Source: Flavobacterium sp.
GTDB taxonomy: Bacteria > Bacteroidota > Bacteroidia > Flavobacteriales > Flavobacteriaceae
NCBI RefSeq assembly: GCF_024710485.1
Contig: NZ_JANJUQ010000038.1
Coordinates: 62,001 to 126,000 of the forward strand
Length of the DNA: 64,000 nt
Direction: 5' to 3'
The notes beneath the pieces were generated by a model. The model had not been told where the DNA came from, did not search any database, and saw only the letters and a list, made by a program, of their open reading frames with translations. Below, piece after piece: positions 43,846 through 53,035 of this stretch (position 1 is its first letter; the number at the start of each line of letters is the position of its first letter). The translations under genes and the position numbers were made by a program.

Positions 43846-46305
43846 ATGTCGAATCATTCTTACTTTTTTTTCTGCTTAGTCATGCTCTTTTCAGGCGTAG
43901 TTTTTGGTCAGAAAAAAACTCTTTTAACAAAAAGTACTTCAGAAAAAATTGTAATCGACGGAAAGTTTAACGAGGCTTCTTGGGCTAATGCCGATGTAGC
44001 CAAAGATTTCCTCATGATAGAACCTGACAACGGAAAACCCATAGCAGAGGGTAAAAGAACCGAAGTCAAAGTAATTTACGACAACAGTGCCATATACATT
44101 GCTGCTACATTACACGATGACGAACCTTCAAAAATTTTAAGTGAATTTACCCTAAGAGACGATTTTGCCGTAGCCGATCATTTTGGTGTTTTGCTAAACG
44201 GATACAACGATGGCCAACAAGAATTCCGTTTTTTTGTTAGCGCCGCAGGAGTTCAACAAGACGGTGTTTATACCGAAGCTTACGGCGAAGATTTTTCATG
44301 GGATGCTATTTGGGACAGCCATGTAGAAATTACCAACTTCGGCTGGACCGTTGAAATGAGAATTCCTTATGCAGCGCTCCGTTTTCCTTCCGAAAAAAAG
44401 CAAACCTGGGGCATTAATTTTTACCGAGAAATTCGACGCGATCGCCAACAATATTCGTGGTCACTTTTAGACCGAAAAATTGAAAACGAAAGCATACAAG
44501 CCGGTATTTTAGAAGGTATAGAAAACATTGAAACGCCTACCCGATTGTTTTTGATTCCCTATGCTTCCCAGTATTTTTATTCCAATACTTCCCAAAGAAC
44601 CTACGGTGAATTCCGCGGCGGAATGGATATCAAATACGGAATCAACGATGCCTTTACTTTAGATGCCATATTGATTCCCGATTTTGGGCAAACCAAGTTT
44701 GACAACGTAGAGTTGAACTTAACGGCTTTTGAGCAACAGTTTGCTGAAAACCGTCCTTTCTTTACCGAAGGAACAGACCTCTTTAACAAAGGTGATTTAT
44801 TGTATACCCGTAGGATTGGCGAAACTCCGGATTACCTGAATGTAGCCGATAACGAAACGGTTCTAGACCAACCCAGCACTATCAAACTAATTAATGCATT
44901 CAAAGTGTCCGGGCGAACCAAAAACGGATTGGGAATTGGTGTATTGAATGCAGTTTCGGAAAAAACCAGTGTTCACATCAAAGACAACGATACCAATACC
45001 ACCCGACTCGAAACCCTTTCGCCGCTTACCAACTACAATGTTTTGGTGCTTGATCAACGTTTTCGCAAAAACTCCTCGGTATCTTTTATTAATACCAATG
45101 TTATGCGTAACGGAACATTTCGTGATGCCAATGTTTCCGCCTTGGTTTGGGACTTAAACACTAAGAAAAACACGTATAATGTTTCGGGGAACTTTAAATA
45201 CAGCTACATCAACAATCATTCTGACCTTGAAGACAAAAAAGGCATCAGCGCCTATTTGAACATTGGAGAAACCAGTGGCAAATTCCGTCATAGCTTCGGT
45301 GGAGTCTACACTTCTGACGATTATGACAACAACGATTTAGGTATTAATTTTCAAACCCATTATCACGGACTGTATTTCAACTCGAGCTATCGTATTTTAA
45401 ACCCTAACAGCGTTTTTAACACCTTCTATGCCTCGTTGAATAATTATTCGGAGTTTGACAACAGGACAGGCCGAATTCAATCGGGCTACATGCGCCTGAA
45501 TTTCAACACTACCGATAAAAAGAACGACTACTATGGCTTTGGCGGTACTATTAGCCCTTTAAAGGTTTATGATTTTTACGAACCGCGTTCTTTCAACGAG
45601 GAAAAGTTTGTAATGATTCCGGAAAGTTACAATGCCTATGTCTATTATTCGAGTAATTACAATCGGAAATTTGCATTGGATATCAATCCATTTGTAACCA
45701 AATTTAACGAAAAAGGGCGCATCAACTATGGTTTTGTTTTCAGTCCGAGATACCGTTTCAGCGACCGATTTGCCTTGATTTACAATTTTACCCTCAACCG
45801 ACAAAACAACAACATCGGTTGGATTGCCTTTGACGAAGACGACAATACTATTTTCGCCCGAAGAAACCGAATAACGTACACCAACACGCTGCAAGGAAAA
45901 TATTCGATTAACGACAAAATGAATTTCAATCTGAATGTTCGTCATTATTGGTCCTACGTTACTAATCATGATATACTGACCCTACAAGACGACGGCGGAT
46001 TTTTACCCAATACAACCTATACCGAAAACCGAAATTCGAACCTCAACTTATGGAACTTGGACTTAACCTATTCTTGGTGGTTTGCGCCGGGTAGTCAGGT
46101 CTCTGTTTTGTACCGCAATAATTCGTACCTATTCAGTCGTAATTTCGACCGTCAGTTTGAATCCAATCTGCGCGATGCAGTAAACAACGATAATTTGAAC
46201 CATGTTTTCTCTATCAGCGTTCGTTATTTTATCGATTACAACTCGGTTAAAAATTCGCGTTTTTACAATTCGTTTACCAAACCTAAAACGAGAGAACGCT
46301 TCTAA
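43846..46305 (+). CDS. Outer-membrane protein with N-terminal CBM9-like domain and DUF5916-type barrel
   Basis: An 819-residue secreted protein (signal MSNHSYFFFCLVMLFSGVVFG). Residues about 25-200 resemble a family 9 carbohydrate-binding module (KIVIDGKFNEASWANADVAKDF, FRFFVSAAGVQQDG, WTVEMRIPYAALRFPSEKK). The remaining 600 residues alternate aromatic and polar strands and match the DUF5916 region, predicted as an outer-membrane barrel. The ligand is unknown. It has its own promoter; gpmI follows 44 bases later with a separate promoter. Confidence 0.82.
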   Translation: MSNHSYFFFCLVMLFSGVVFGQKKTLLTKSTSEKIVIDGKFNEASWANADVAKDFLMIEPDNGKPIAEGKRTEVKVIYDNSAIYIAATLHDDEPSKILSEFTLRDDFAVADHFGVLLNGYNDGQQEFRFFVSAAGVQQDGVYTEAYGEDFSWDAIWDSHVEITNFGWTVEMRIPYAALRFPSEKKQTWGINFYREIRRDRQQYSWSLLDRKIENESIQAGILEGIENIETPTRLFLIPYASQYFYSNTSQRTYGEFRGGMDIKYGINDAFTLDAILIPDFGQTKFDNVELNLTAFEQQFAENRPFFTEGTDLFNKGDLLYTRRIGETPDYLNVADNETVLDQPSTIKLINAFKVSGRTKNGLGIGVLNAVSEKTSVHIKDNDTNTTRLETLSPLTNYNVLVLDQRFRKNSSVSFINTNVMRNGTFRDANVSALVWDLNTKKNTYNVSGNFKYSYINNHSDLEDKKGISAYLNIGETSGKFRHSFGGVYTSDDYDNNDLGINFQTHYHGLYFNSSYRILNPNSVFNTFYASLNNYSEFDNRTGRIQSGYMRLNFNTTDKKNDYYGFGGTISPLKVYDFYEPRSFNEEKFVMIPESYNAYVYYSSNYNRKFALDINPFVTKFNEKGRINYGFVFSPRYRFSDRFALIYNFTLNRQNNNIGWIAFDEDDNTIFARRNRITYTNTLQGKYSINDKMNFNLNVRHYWSYVTNHDILTLQDDGGFLPNTTYTENRNSNLNLWNLDLTYSWWFAPGSQVSVLYRNNSYLFSRNFDRQFESNLRDAVNNDNLNHVFSISVRYFIDYNSVKNSRFYNSFTKPKTRERF

Positions 46306-46323
46306 AAAATCAATTTTATCCCT

Positions 46324-46331
46324 TATCTTTG
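46324..46331 (+). promoter_or_regulatory. -7 box of the gpmI promoter
   Basis: TATCTTTG fits TAnnTTTG, 18 bases before the ATG at 46350. An upstream TTG start at 46329 lies inside the box. Confidence 0.65.
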
Positions 46332-46349
46332 TCGGGTAAAATGCAACCC

Positions 46350-47876
46350 ATGAACAAGAAAGTAATCCTGATGATTTTAGACGGTTGGGGCAAATCACCC
46401 GACCCGAAAGTTTCCGCTATTGACAACGCCAATGTGCCGTTTATTAATGGTTTATACAAACAATATCCGAATGCCCAATTGAGAACCGACGGTTTGAACG
46501 TAGGTTTACCCGAAGGACAAATGGGAAATTCTGAAGTCGGACATATGAACTTAGGCGCCGGAAGAATCGTCTATCAGGATTTGGCCAAAATCAACCTGGC
46601 CGTAGCCAACAAAACCATGGCACAGGAAAAGCCATTGGTGGCTGCTTTTGAATATGCCAAAGCCAACAATAAAGCGGTTCACTTTTTAGGGTTGGTTTCC
46701 GATGGCGGGGTGCATTCGCATACCTCGCACTTGCGTGGTTTGATTGAGGCTTCTCAAGAATTTGGTTTGGAAAAAGTATTTGTACACGCCTTTACCGACG
46801 GACGAGATGTTGATCCGAAATCGGGCAAAGGTTATATTGAAGACCTGGAAAAATTCATCGAAAACACTTCGGTAAAAATAGCTTCAGTAGTTGGTCGTTA
46901 TTACGCTATGGACCGAGACAAACGTTGGGAACGCGTAAAATTAGCTTACGATTTAGTGGTGAACGGCATGGGAAAACACACGACAAATTTAGCAGAAAGT
47001 ATAGCAGAAAGTTATGCTGAAAACGTAACGGATGAGTTTATTATGCCTTTGGTGAAAGTAGATGCGAACAACCAACCTTTGGCTACGATTCAAAACGATG
47101 ACGTGGTGATTTTCTTCAACTTCAGAACCGATAGAGGTCGCGAACTAACCGAAGCCTTATCCCAAAAGGATTTCCACGAGCAAAACATGCACAAGCTTAA
47201 TTTGTATTACGTAACAATGACCAATTACGATGACACTTATGAAAATGTTCACGTAATTTACGACAAAGATAACATCACTGAAACCTTAGGTGAAGTATTG
47301 GAAAAAGCCGGAAAGAAGCAAATCCGAATTGCCGAAACTGAAAAATATCCGCACGTAACGTTTTTCTTTTCGGGCGGACGCGAAGTACCGTTTGAAGGCG
47401 AAACCCGAATTTTGAGAAATTCCCCAAAAGTGGCTACTTACGATTTACAACCCGAAATGAGTGCCTACGAGTTGAAAGACGCTTTGATTCCGGAATTGGA
47501 AAAAGGCGAAGTTGATTTTGTATGTTTGAATTTTGCCAACGGCGACATGGTGGGTCATACCGGCGTAATGGAAGCTGCCATTAAAGCTTGTGAAGCGGTT
47601 GATGTTTGCGTAAAAGAAGTGGTTGAAACCGCTTTGGCAAATGACTACACTACTATAATTATAGCCGATCACGGCAATTGCGAAACCATGATTAACCCGG
47701 ACGGCTCGCCTAACACCGCGCATACTACGAATCCGGTGCCGATAATTCTGGTCGATAAAGATCATATCCGAGTGCATGACGGCGTTTTAGGTGATATTGC
47801 ACCAACCATTTTAGAATTGATGGACATTCCGAAACCGGAAGTCATGACCGGAAAATCACTTTTAGTAAGACTATAA
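46350..47876 (+). CDS. gpmI: 2,3-bisphosphoglycerate-independent phosphoglycerate mutase
   Basis: Interconverts 3- and 2-phosphoglycerate in glycolysis; a Mn-dependent enzyme of the alkaline phosphatase superfamily. It shows VILMILDGWG at the start, the catalytic Ser in GQMGNSEVGHMNLGAGR, FTDGRDVDPKSG, FNFRTDRGRE, and IIADHGNCE and TAHTTNPVP at the end. I take the ATG at 46350 (MNKKVILMI), giving 508 aa, since an earlier ATG at 46341 would leave almost no leader after the -7 box. Confidence 0.95.
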   Translation: MNKKVILMILDGWGKSPDPKVSAIDNANVPFINGLYKQYPNAQLRTDGLNVGLPEGQMGNSEVGHMNLGAGRIVYQDLAKINLAVANKTMAQEKPLVAAFEYAKANNKAVHFLGLVSDGGVHSHTSHLRGLIEASQEFGLEKVFVHAFTDGRDVDPKSGKGYIEDLEKFIENTSVKIASVVGRYYAMDRDKRWERVKLAYDLVVNGMGKHTTNLAESIAESYAENVTDEFIMPLVKVDANNQPLATIQNDDVVIFFNFRTDRGRELTEALSQKDFHEQNMHKLNLYYVTMTNYDDTYENVHVIYDKDNITETLGEVLEKAGKKQIRIAETEKYPHVTFFFSGGREVPFEGETRILRNSPKVATYDLQPEMSAYELKDALIPELEKGEVDFVCLNFANGDMVGHTGVMEAAIKACEAVDVCVKEVVETALANDYTTIIIADHGNCETMINPDGSPNTAHTTNPVPIILVDKDHIRVHDGVLGDIAPTILELMDIPKPEVMTGKSLLVRL

Positions 47877-47906
47877 AAAAAGCCCCGAAGATTCGGGGCT
47901 TTTTTT
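47875..47906. terminator. Bidirectional terminator between gpmI and the CoA-transferase gene
   Basis: A perfect 15-bp stem made of an A-run plus GCCCCGAA (47875-47889) and its complement ending in a T-run (47892-47906), with a 2-base loop. It serves the two convergent genes. Confidence 0.9.
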
Positions 47907-49173
47907 ATTTCAACATTTCATAATAACTTCTTTCGATGTTTTCCTGATGGTTTGGATGGGCAATTTTAACCATTTCGTCAATACGTTGCTTAAGGGTTTT
48001 ACCGTACAAATTGGCTATGCCGTTTTCGGTAATAATGTATTGCACATGAGAACGCGTAGTTACTACACCGGCTCCTTGTTTAAGATACGGTACTATGCGG
48101 CTCTCGCCTCTTTTGGTAATGGAAGGCAAAGCAATGATGGCTTTTCCGCCATCGCTTAAAGACGCGCCTCGAATGAAATCCATTTGACCGCCAACTCCTG
48201 AATACATATGCGCTCCGATGGAATCAGCACAAACCTGACCCGTAACATCGACTTCAATGGCCGAATTGATAGCCACCATTTTAGGGTTTTTGCGAATACG
48301 CGCTGTATCGTTCACCATGGAAGATTCCTTCATTTCGATAAACGGATTGTCGCTTACAAAATCGTATAGTCGCTTCGAACCGATTAAAAAAGTGGCTAAC
48401 ACTCGACCGCGCAAGGTGCCTTTATAATTACAATTGATGACATCGCTTTCGATTAAATCGATGACACCGTCAGAGAACATTTCGGTGTGTAAGCCTAAAT
48501 CTTTATGGTTTTTTAATTTGCTCAAAGCCGCATTTGGTATAGAACCAATACCCATTTGCAAAGTGCTTCGGTCTTCAATTAAAGAAGCCACGTACTCACC
48601 TATTTTTTCTTCTTCTTTGGAAAAAGGAGAAGGTTCATGACCAAAAATAGGTACGTTAACGTCCACCAAATAATCAATTTCGGATTCGTGTAAAATACCA
48701 TCGCCAAAGGTTCTCGGCATTTGCGGATTGACTTGGGCAATCACAATTTTCGCGTTTTCAATAGCCGCTAAAGTAGCCTCAACGGAAACCCCTAAGGAAC
48801 AGTAACCGTGACGATCCGGTGGTGAAACATGAATAAAAGCCACATCAATCAACAAAACTTTTTTGCGAAACAAATGAGGTAATTCGCTTAAAAATACCGG
48901 CGTATACGAACCGTTTCCGGCTTTTAAAGTATGGCGGACATTGGCTCCGATAAAAAAGGAGTTCACATGAAAACTATCCGCTAAATCCGGATTGGCATAA
49001 GGCGCATCCCCTTCGGTATGTAAGTGACAAACTTCAACATTCCTTAACTCGGCGGCTCTCTCGGCTAGGGCTTTGGTTAATACAGAAGGTGTAGCCGCAG
49101 CAGCCTGGACATACACTCGGTCGTTTGATTTTACTACTTTGACTGCTTCCGCAGCGGTAACATATTTGCTCAT
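47905..49173 (-). CDS. Acetyl-CoA hydrolase/transferase family protein
   Basis: A class I CoA-transferase of about 422 aa. Visible parts are RVYVQAAAATPSVLTKAL at the N-terminus, the catalytic-region LGLHTEMFSDGVIDLIE with the likely Glu, MGIGSIPNAAL, and GVVTTRSHVQYIITENGIANLYGK near the end (given here in part). It probably moves CoA between acetate or another short acid and an acyl-CoA; substrate not readable. I choose ATG 49173 (MSKYVTAAEAV) because a TTG at 49191 lies in a TAATTTTG box (49189-49196). Confidence 0.9.
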   Translation of the reverse strand: MSKYVTAAEAVKVVKSNDRVYVQAAAATPSVLTKALAERAAELRNVEVCHLHTEGDAPYANPDLADSFHVNSFFIGANVRHTLKAGNGSYTPVFLSELPHLFRKKVLLIDVAFIHVSPPDRHGYCSLGVSVEATLAAIENAKIVIAQVNPQMPRTFGDGILHESEIDYLVDVNVPIFGHEPSPFSKEEEKIGEYVASLIEDRSTLQMGIGSIPNAALSKLKNHKDLGLHTEMFSDGVIDLIESDVINCNYKGTLRGRVLATFLIGSKRLYDFVSDNPFIEMKESSMVNDTARIRKNPKMVAINSAIEVDVTGQVCADSIGAHMYSGVGGQMDFIRGASLSDGGKAIIALPSITKRGESRIVPYLKQGAGVVTTRSHVQYIITENGIANLYGKTLKQRIDEMVKIAHPNHQENIERSYYEMLK

Positions 49174-49188
49174 AACTAAAATTTTGTT

Positions 49189-49196
49189 CAAAATTA
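49189..49196 (-). promoter_or_regulatory. -7 box of the CoA-transferase promoter
   Basis: TAATTTTG on the minus strand fits TAnnTTTG, 15 bases before the ATG at 49173. Confidence 0.55.
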
Positions 49197-49294
49197 TTTC
49201 CCAAATCCTTATAAAAATATGACATTTCTCATAAAGCAGGGTTGAAATATGTATAAATAAAAGTTAAAATTTCATAATTAATAGTTTTACTATT

Positions 49295-49302
49295 ATCTTT
49301 GC
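49295..49302 (+). promoter_or_regulatory. -7 box of the LRR/TerC/exporter operon
   Basis: TATCTTTG fits TAnnTTTG and lies 27 bases before the ATG at 49330. It is the only clear box before a run of six close genes. Confidence 0.6.
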
Positions 49303-49329
49303 GTCTAAATACATTCAAAATCAATAGCT

Positions 49330-49974
49330 ATGAAAAAGATTGTAATTTTAGCACTTGTATTGTTGGGCAGCATCAATGTTATGACCTCACAAACGCCCTC
49401 CATTTCAGATTCCAAAAAATTTGTGAGTTTGAGTCAGGCATTACTTTCGCCTAAAGAAGTAATCAGTTTAGACTTAAGCAATCAGAAAGTGGTTTTAGAC
49501 AATGTGGATTGGTCGGTGTTTATTAACTTGGAATATTTAAGTTTAAAAAATGACAACCTTACTGTAATCCCTGAAGGCATTTCAAAGCTCACCAACCTGA
49601 AAACACTAGATTTAAGCGGAAACAACTTTAAAGTGTTACCTAAAACCTTGAAAAGTTTGTCTAAATTACAAGTATTGTATTTGAACGATGAAAAACAATT
49701 TGATTTGGAAAAGAGTATGGATGTTTTAAACAGCTTAACCGGTTTAAAAGAGCTACACTTGGAAAACGACAAACTGCAGTCACTTCCCAAACAATTTGAA
49801 AACATGAAATCACTGGAAATGTTGTATCTGAACGACAATAACTTTATGGAATTGCCCAAACAGATTATGCGATTAGACCACTTGCGCCTTTTGGATTTTA
49901 AAAACAACAAAGTGAACCCGAACTTACAAGACATGAAAAATTTGAATTTCGGATTTAAACTAATTTTAGAATAA
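49330..49974 (+). CDS. Secreted leucine-rich repeat protein
   Basis: A 214-residue protein with a signal peptide (MKKIVILALVLLGSINVMTS). After a short lead it holds about six leucine-rich repeats of the LxxLxLxxNxLxxLPxxI type, for example LEYLSLKNDNLTVIPEGISK and LKTLDLSGNNFKVLPKTLKS. Such repeats form a curved binding surface. It has no type IX sorting tail and probably stays in the periplasm. The stop is 2 bases from terC, so it heads the run of six genes. Confidence 0.85.
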   Translation: MKKIVILALVLLGSINVMTSQTPSISDSKKFVSLSQALLSPKEVISLDLSNQKVVLDNVDWSVFINLEYLSLKNDNLTVIPEGISKLTNLKTLDLSGNNFKVLPKTLKSLSKLQVLYLNDEKQFDLEKSMDVLNSLTGLKELHLENDKLQSLPKQFENMKSLEMLYLNDNNFMELPKQIMRLDHLRLLDFKNNKVNPNLQDMKNLNFGFKLILE

Positions 49975-49976
49975 AT

Positions 49977-50681
49977 ATGTTAACAGAAGCTATCATTCCC
50001 TTATTATCATTAATTGCTTTAGAAGTCATTCTGGGCATAGACAATATTATTTTTATCTCCATTTTAGCCGATAAATTACCTGAAAACCAACGCAACAAAT
50101 TACGCTTTTGGGGAATCGGATTAGCCTTAATCATGCGTTTGTGCTTATTAGCGTTAATTTCGTGGATTTTAAAACTTGACCAAACGTTATTCCGATTGTT
50201 TGATATCGATTTTACCGGTAAAGGTATCATTCTATTGGTCGGCGGATTGTTCCTGATATACAAAAGCACCAAAGAGATTTACCACAAAACCGAAGCCATA
50301 CAATCCGGTAGTGAAACTCCGGCAAAAAAAGTTTCTTTTCAAAAACTCCTGGGCGAAGTGGTCTTGTTGGATTTGGTTTTCTCCATCGATTCGATCATTA
50401 CCGCCGTAGGTATGGTACAAGACTTATGGATTATGTATACAGCGGTAATTGTTACCGTTATTATCATGTTAGTGGCAGCCAAACCTATTAGTGAGTTTAT
50501 TGCTAAACATCCGTCATTCAAAATTTTGGCTTTGTGTTTTTTAATGATGATTGGTGTATCATTGATTGCCGAAGGCTTACACTTTGAAATCCCTAAAGGT
50601 TACATCTATTTCTCTATGGCCTTTGCCTTTTTAGTCGATGTGATTCAAATGAAAACTATCAAGTCGGTTCCTCATAAATAA
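49977..50681 (+). CDS. TerC-family integral membrane protein
   Basis: A polytopic membrane protein of 234 aa with about seven hydrophobic segments. The TerC signature acids are present in LEVILGIDNIIFISIL and again in LLDLVFSIDSIITAVGM. Members are linked to tellurite resistance and, in better-studied cases, to manganese export that helps metallate exported proteins. Its place between a secreted LRR protein and a TetR-regulated exporter is not explained by this. It ends 7 bases before the tetR gene. Confidence 0.92.
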   Translation: MLTEAIIPLLSLIALEVILGIDNIIFISILADKLPENQRNKLRFWGIGLALIMRLCLLALISWILKLDQTLFRLFDIDFTGKGIILLVGGLFLIYKSTKEIYHKTEAIQSGSETPAKKVSFQKLLGEVVLLDLVFSIDSIITAVGMVQDLWIMYTAVIVTVIIMLVAAKPISEFIAKHPSFKILALCFLMMIGVSLIAEGLHFEIPKGYIYFSMAFAFLVDVIQMKTIKSVPHK

Positions 50682-50688
50682 AAAAACT

Positions 50689-51363
50689 ATGAATAGTATC
50701 TTATCAAACATTTCAATTACGGTCAACCCGAAACTATTTGTAAAAAACCCTGAGACCTCAGATTTGGGTAAAAAAATCATTCAAAAAAGCATTATTTTAA
50801 TCGATGAAATTGGCTTTGAAAATTTCACATTTAAAAAACTCGGCGAGCTGATTGGCTCTAACGAAAGTTCTATCTATCGTTATTTCGAAAGTAAGCACAA
50901 GTTGATGTTGTACCTGTCATCGTGGTATTGGGGCTGGTTAGAATACCGCATGCTGATTTCAACCACAAACATTCCGAATCCGATGGAAAAACTCCAAAGA
51001 GCCATCACTATAGTAACCGAAAAAGTAGAAGATGATACGGCTACATTACACATCAACGAATCGATTTTAAATAAAATCATCATAGCCGAATTCACTAAAA
51101 CGTTACTTACGAAAGAAGTCGACGAGGAAAATAAAGAAGGTTTCTTTTTAGTGTACAAACGCGTAATCAACCGAATTATTGATATCATTCAAGAAGTGAA
51201 TCCTGAATACGGTTATGCCAAAAGCTTGGCTTCTTCTATAGTGGAAGGTTCGTTGCACCAACACTTTTTAAAAGACCATTTAAAAACCATTACCAATTGT
51301 AATGAAAACAATTCGCCAACCCAATTTTATATTGATTTGGTTCAAAAAACCTTAAGCAAATAA
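50689..51363 (+). CDS. TetR-family transcriptional regulator
   Basis: A 224-residue repressor-like protein. The DNA-binding helix-turn-helix lies near 35-75 (IIDEIGFENFTFKKLGEL in spirit; seen as LIDEIGFENFTFKKLGELIG and ESSIYRYFESKHKLMLY). The remaining helices form the ligand-binding part. About 25 extra residues precede the usual domain. It is 2 bases before the ABC gene and probably controls the run it lies in; no operator palindrome was identified upstream of 49330. Confidence 0.85.
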   Translation: MNSILSNISITVNPKLFVKNPETSDLGKKIIQKSIILIDEIGFENFTFKKLGELIGSNESSIYRYFESKHKLMLYLSSWYWGWLEYRMLISTTNIPNPMEKLQRAITIVTEKVEDDTATLHINESILNKIIIAEFTKTLLTKEVDEENKEGFFLVYKRVINRIIDIIQEVNPEYGYAKSLASSIVEGSLHQHFLKDHLKTITNCNENNSPTQFYIDLVQKTLSK

Positions 51364-51365
51364 CT

Positions 51366-53030
51366 ATGGCACTCAATGCATCTCAAAGGTTAATCAACCT
51401 ACTCAAACTCGACCGTAAAGACATACTGCAAGTCTTTTTTTACGCCATTTTTGCCGGATTGGTGAGTTTGTCGTTACCGCTGGGAATTCAGGCTATTATC
51501 AACTTAATCCAATCAGGACGTGTAAGCGTTTCTTGGATTGTTTTGGTATTTATTGTGATTGCGGGTGTGGCTTTGGTCGGAATATTATCGTTAATGCAAT
51601 TGCGTATTACCGAAAACTTACAACAAAAAATATTCATTCGGTCTTCGTTTGAATTCGGATTTCGTTTGCCGAAAATCAAAACCGAAGCTTTGCACAATCA
51701 GTACCCGCCGGAATTGGCGAATCGTTTTTTTGACACGCTTACCATTCAAAAAGGCGCCTCAAAATTGCTGATTGACTTTTCTTCGGCTTTGCTGCAAATT
51801 GTTTTCGGAATCATATTGTTATCGTTGTACCATCCGTTTTTTATCTTCTTCGGAATCTTCTTGATGATGCTGTTGTACATCATTTTTAAATTTTCGTACA
51901 GTTCCGGTTTATCCAGCAGCTTAAAAGAATCGAAATACAAGTATAAAGTAGTGAGTTGGTTACAAGAAATAGCCCGAAACAATTTCAGCTTCAAAAAAGC
52001 ATCTAACTTTGACTATGCGTTAACCAAAAATGACCGATTGGTTTCGGAGTACTTAGCACACCGAGAAAAACATTTCAATGTTATTAAAAGACAATTCACC
52101 CAATTGATTATCTTTAAAATCATTATAACCGCAGGTTTACTGCTCATAGGCGGCTATTTGGTTTTGAATCAACAGATGAATATCGGTCAGTTCGTAGCCG
52201 CTGAAATTATCATCTTATTGGTAATTAATTCTGTGGAAAAAATAATTATCGGATTAGAAACCTTATATGATGTATTGACCTCGGTGGAAAAAATTGGTCA
52301 GATAACCGATTTGGATATAGAAGAAACTTCGACCAAACCTTCCGACTTTTGCTACACCAACATTCAGTTGGCAGCTGAGAATTTAAGTTTCAAATTTCCG
52401 GATGCTACCGATTACGTATTGGAAAAGATTAATCTGACCATAGAGCAATCGGATAAAATTTATCTTGAAGGAAACAACGGTTCTGGAAAAACCACGCTTA
52501 TACGAATACTATCCGGTTTGATGAAACCAACTTCGGGTTCTTTTTACATCAACGATGACACGTACCGAAAAATTGATTTAGAGCAGTACCGATCTCAAAT
52601 CAGCACCATCATTACCGGCGAAACTCCTTTTGAAGGCACTATTTTAGAAAATATCACATTCAACAACCCGCTGATTTCACAAGAAGATTTAAAATGGGCT
52701 ATCGATAGTGTTAAATTAGGCGATTTCATTAAATCTTTACCGAAAGGTTTGGAAACCAAAATTTATCCGGAAGGCAAACAACTCTCATCATCTAACGCTC
52801 AAAAAATTCTGTTGGCACGAAGCATCATCAATCGCCCAAAAATTTTATTCTACGAAGATTCTCTGGATAAAATGGATAATGATGCGGCTAAAGAAGTAAT
52901 TGATTTTATCACATCAAATGAAAACAAATGGACTTTAATTGTTTCCTCTAAAAATGAGTATTGGAAACAAAAATGCAACCGCAAGATTACTATGAGCGAA
53001 GGCAAAATTATTAACGACACTAAACAATAA
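51366..53030 (+). CDS. ABC transporter half-molecule with degenerate ATPase motifs
   Basis: A 554-residue fusion of a six-helix transmembrane domain (about 1-320, starting VFFYAIFAGLVSLSLPLGIQ) and a nucleotide-binding domain (about 335-554), like exporters of type I secretion systems but without the C39 peptidase domain. Walker A is intact (GNNGSGKTT, K375). The Q-loop lacks Gln (STIITGETPFEG), the signature reads LSSSN (473-477) instead of LSGGQ, Walker B ends E497-D498 instead of D-E, and the switch His is replaced (K529 in IVSSKNEYW). It is 5 bases from the hlyD-like gene. Catalytic competence is doubtful. Confidence 0.88.
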   Translation: MALNASQRLINLLKLDRKDILQVFFYAIFAGLVSLSLPLGIQAIINLIQSGRVSVSWIVLVFIVIAGVALVGILSLMQLRITENLQQKIFIRSSFEFGFRLPKIKTEALHNQYPPELANRFFDTLTIQKGASKLLIDFSSALLQIVFGIILLSLYHPFFIFFGIFLMMLLYIIFKFSYSSGLSSSLKESKYKYKVVSWLQEIARNNFSFKKASNFDYALTKNDRLVSEYLAHREKHFNVIKRQFTQLIIFKIIITAGLLLIGGYLVLNQQMNIGQFVAAEIIILLVINSVEKIIIGLETLYDVLTSVEKIGQITDLDIEETSTKPSDFCYTNIQLAAENLSFKFPDATDYVLEKINLTIEQSDKIYLEGNNGSGKTTLIRILSGLMKPTSGSFYINDDTYRKIDLEQYRSQISTIITGETPFEGTILENITFNNPLISQEDLKWAIDSVKLGDFIKSLPKGLETKIYPEGKQLSSSNAQKILLARSIINRPKILFYEDSLDKMDNDAAKEVIDFITSNENKWTLIVSSKNEYWKQKCNRKITMSEGKIINDTKQ

Positions 53031-53035
53031 TACAA

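Noticed and set aside
45559..45969. A 136-codon frame opposite the CBM9/barrel gene
   Set aside because: It sits entirely inside a recognised gene, with no start signals and no family resemblance.
51366..53030. A bacteriocin-processing (C39) exporter
   Set aside because: The protein begins directly with the membrane domain, and no peptidase domain or double-glycine leader peptide was seen nearby.
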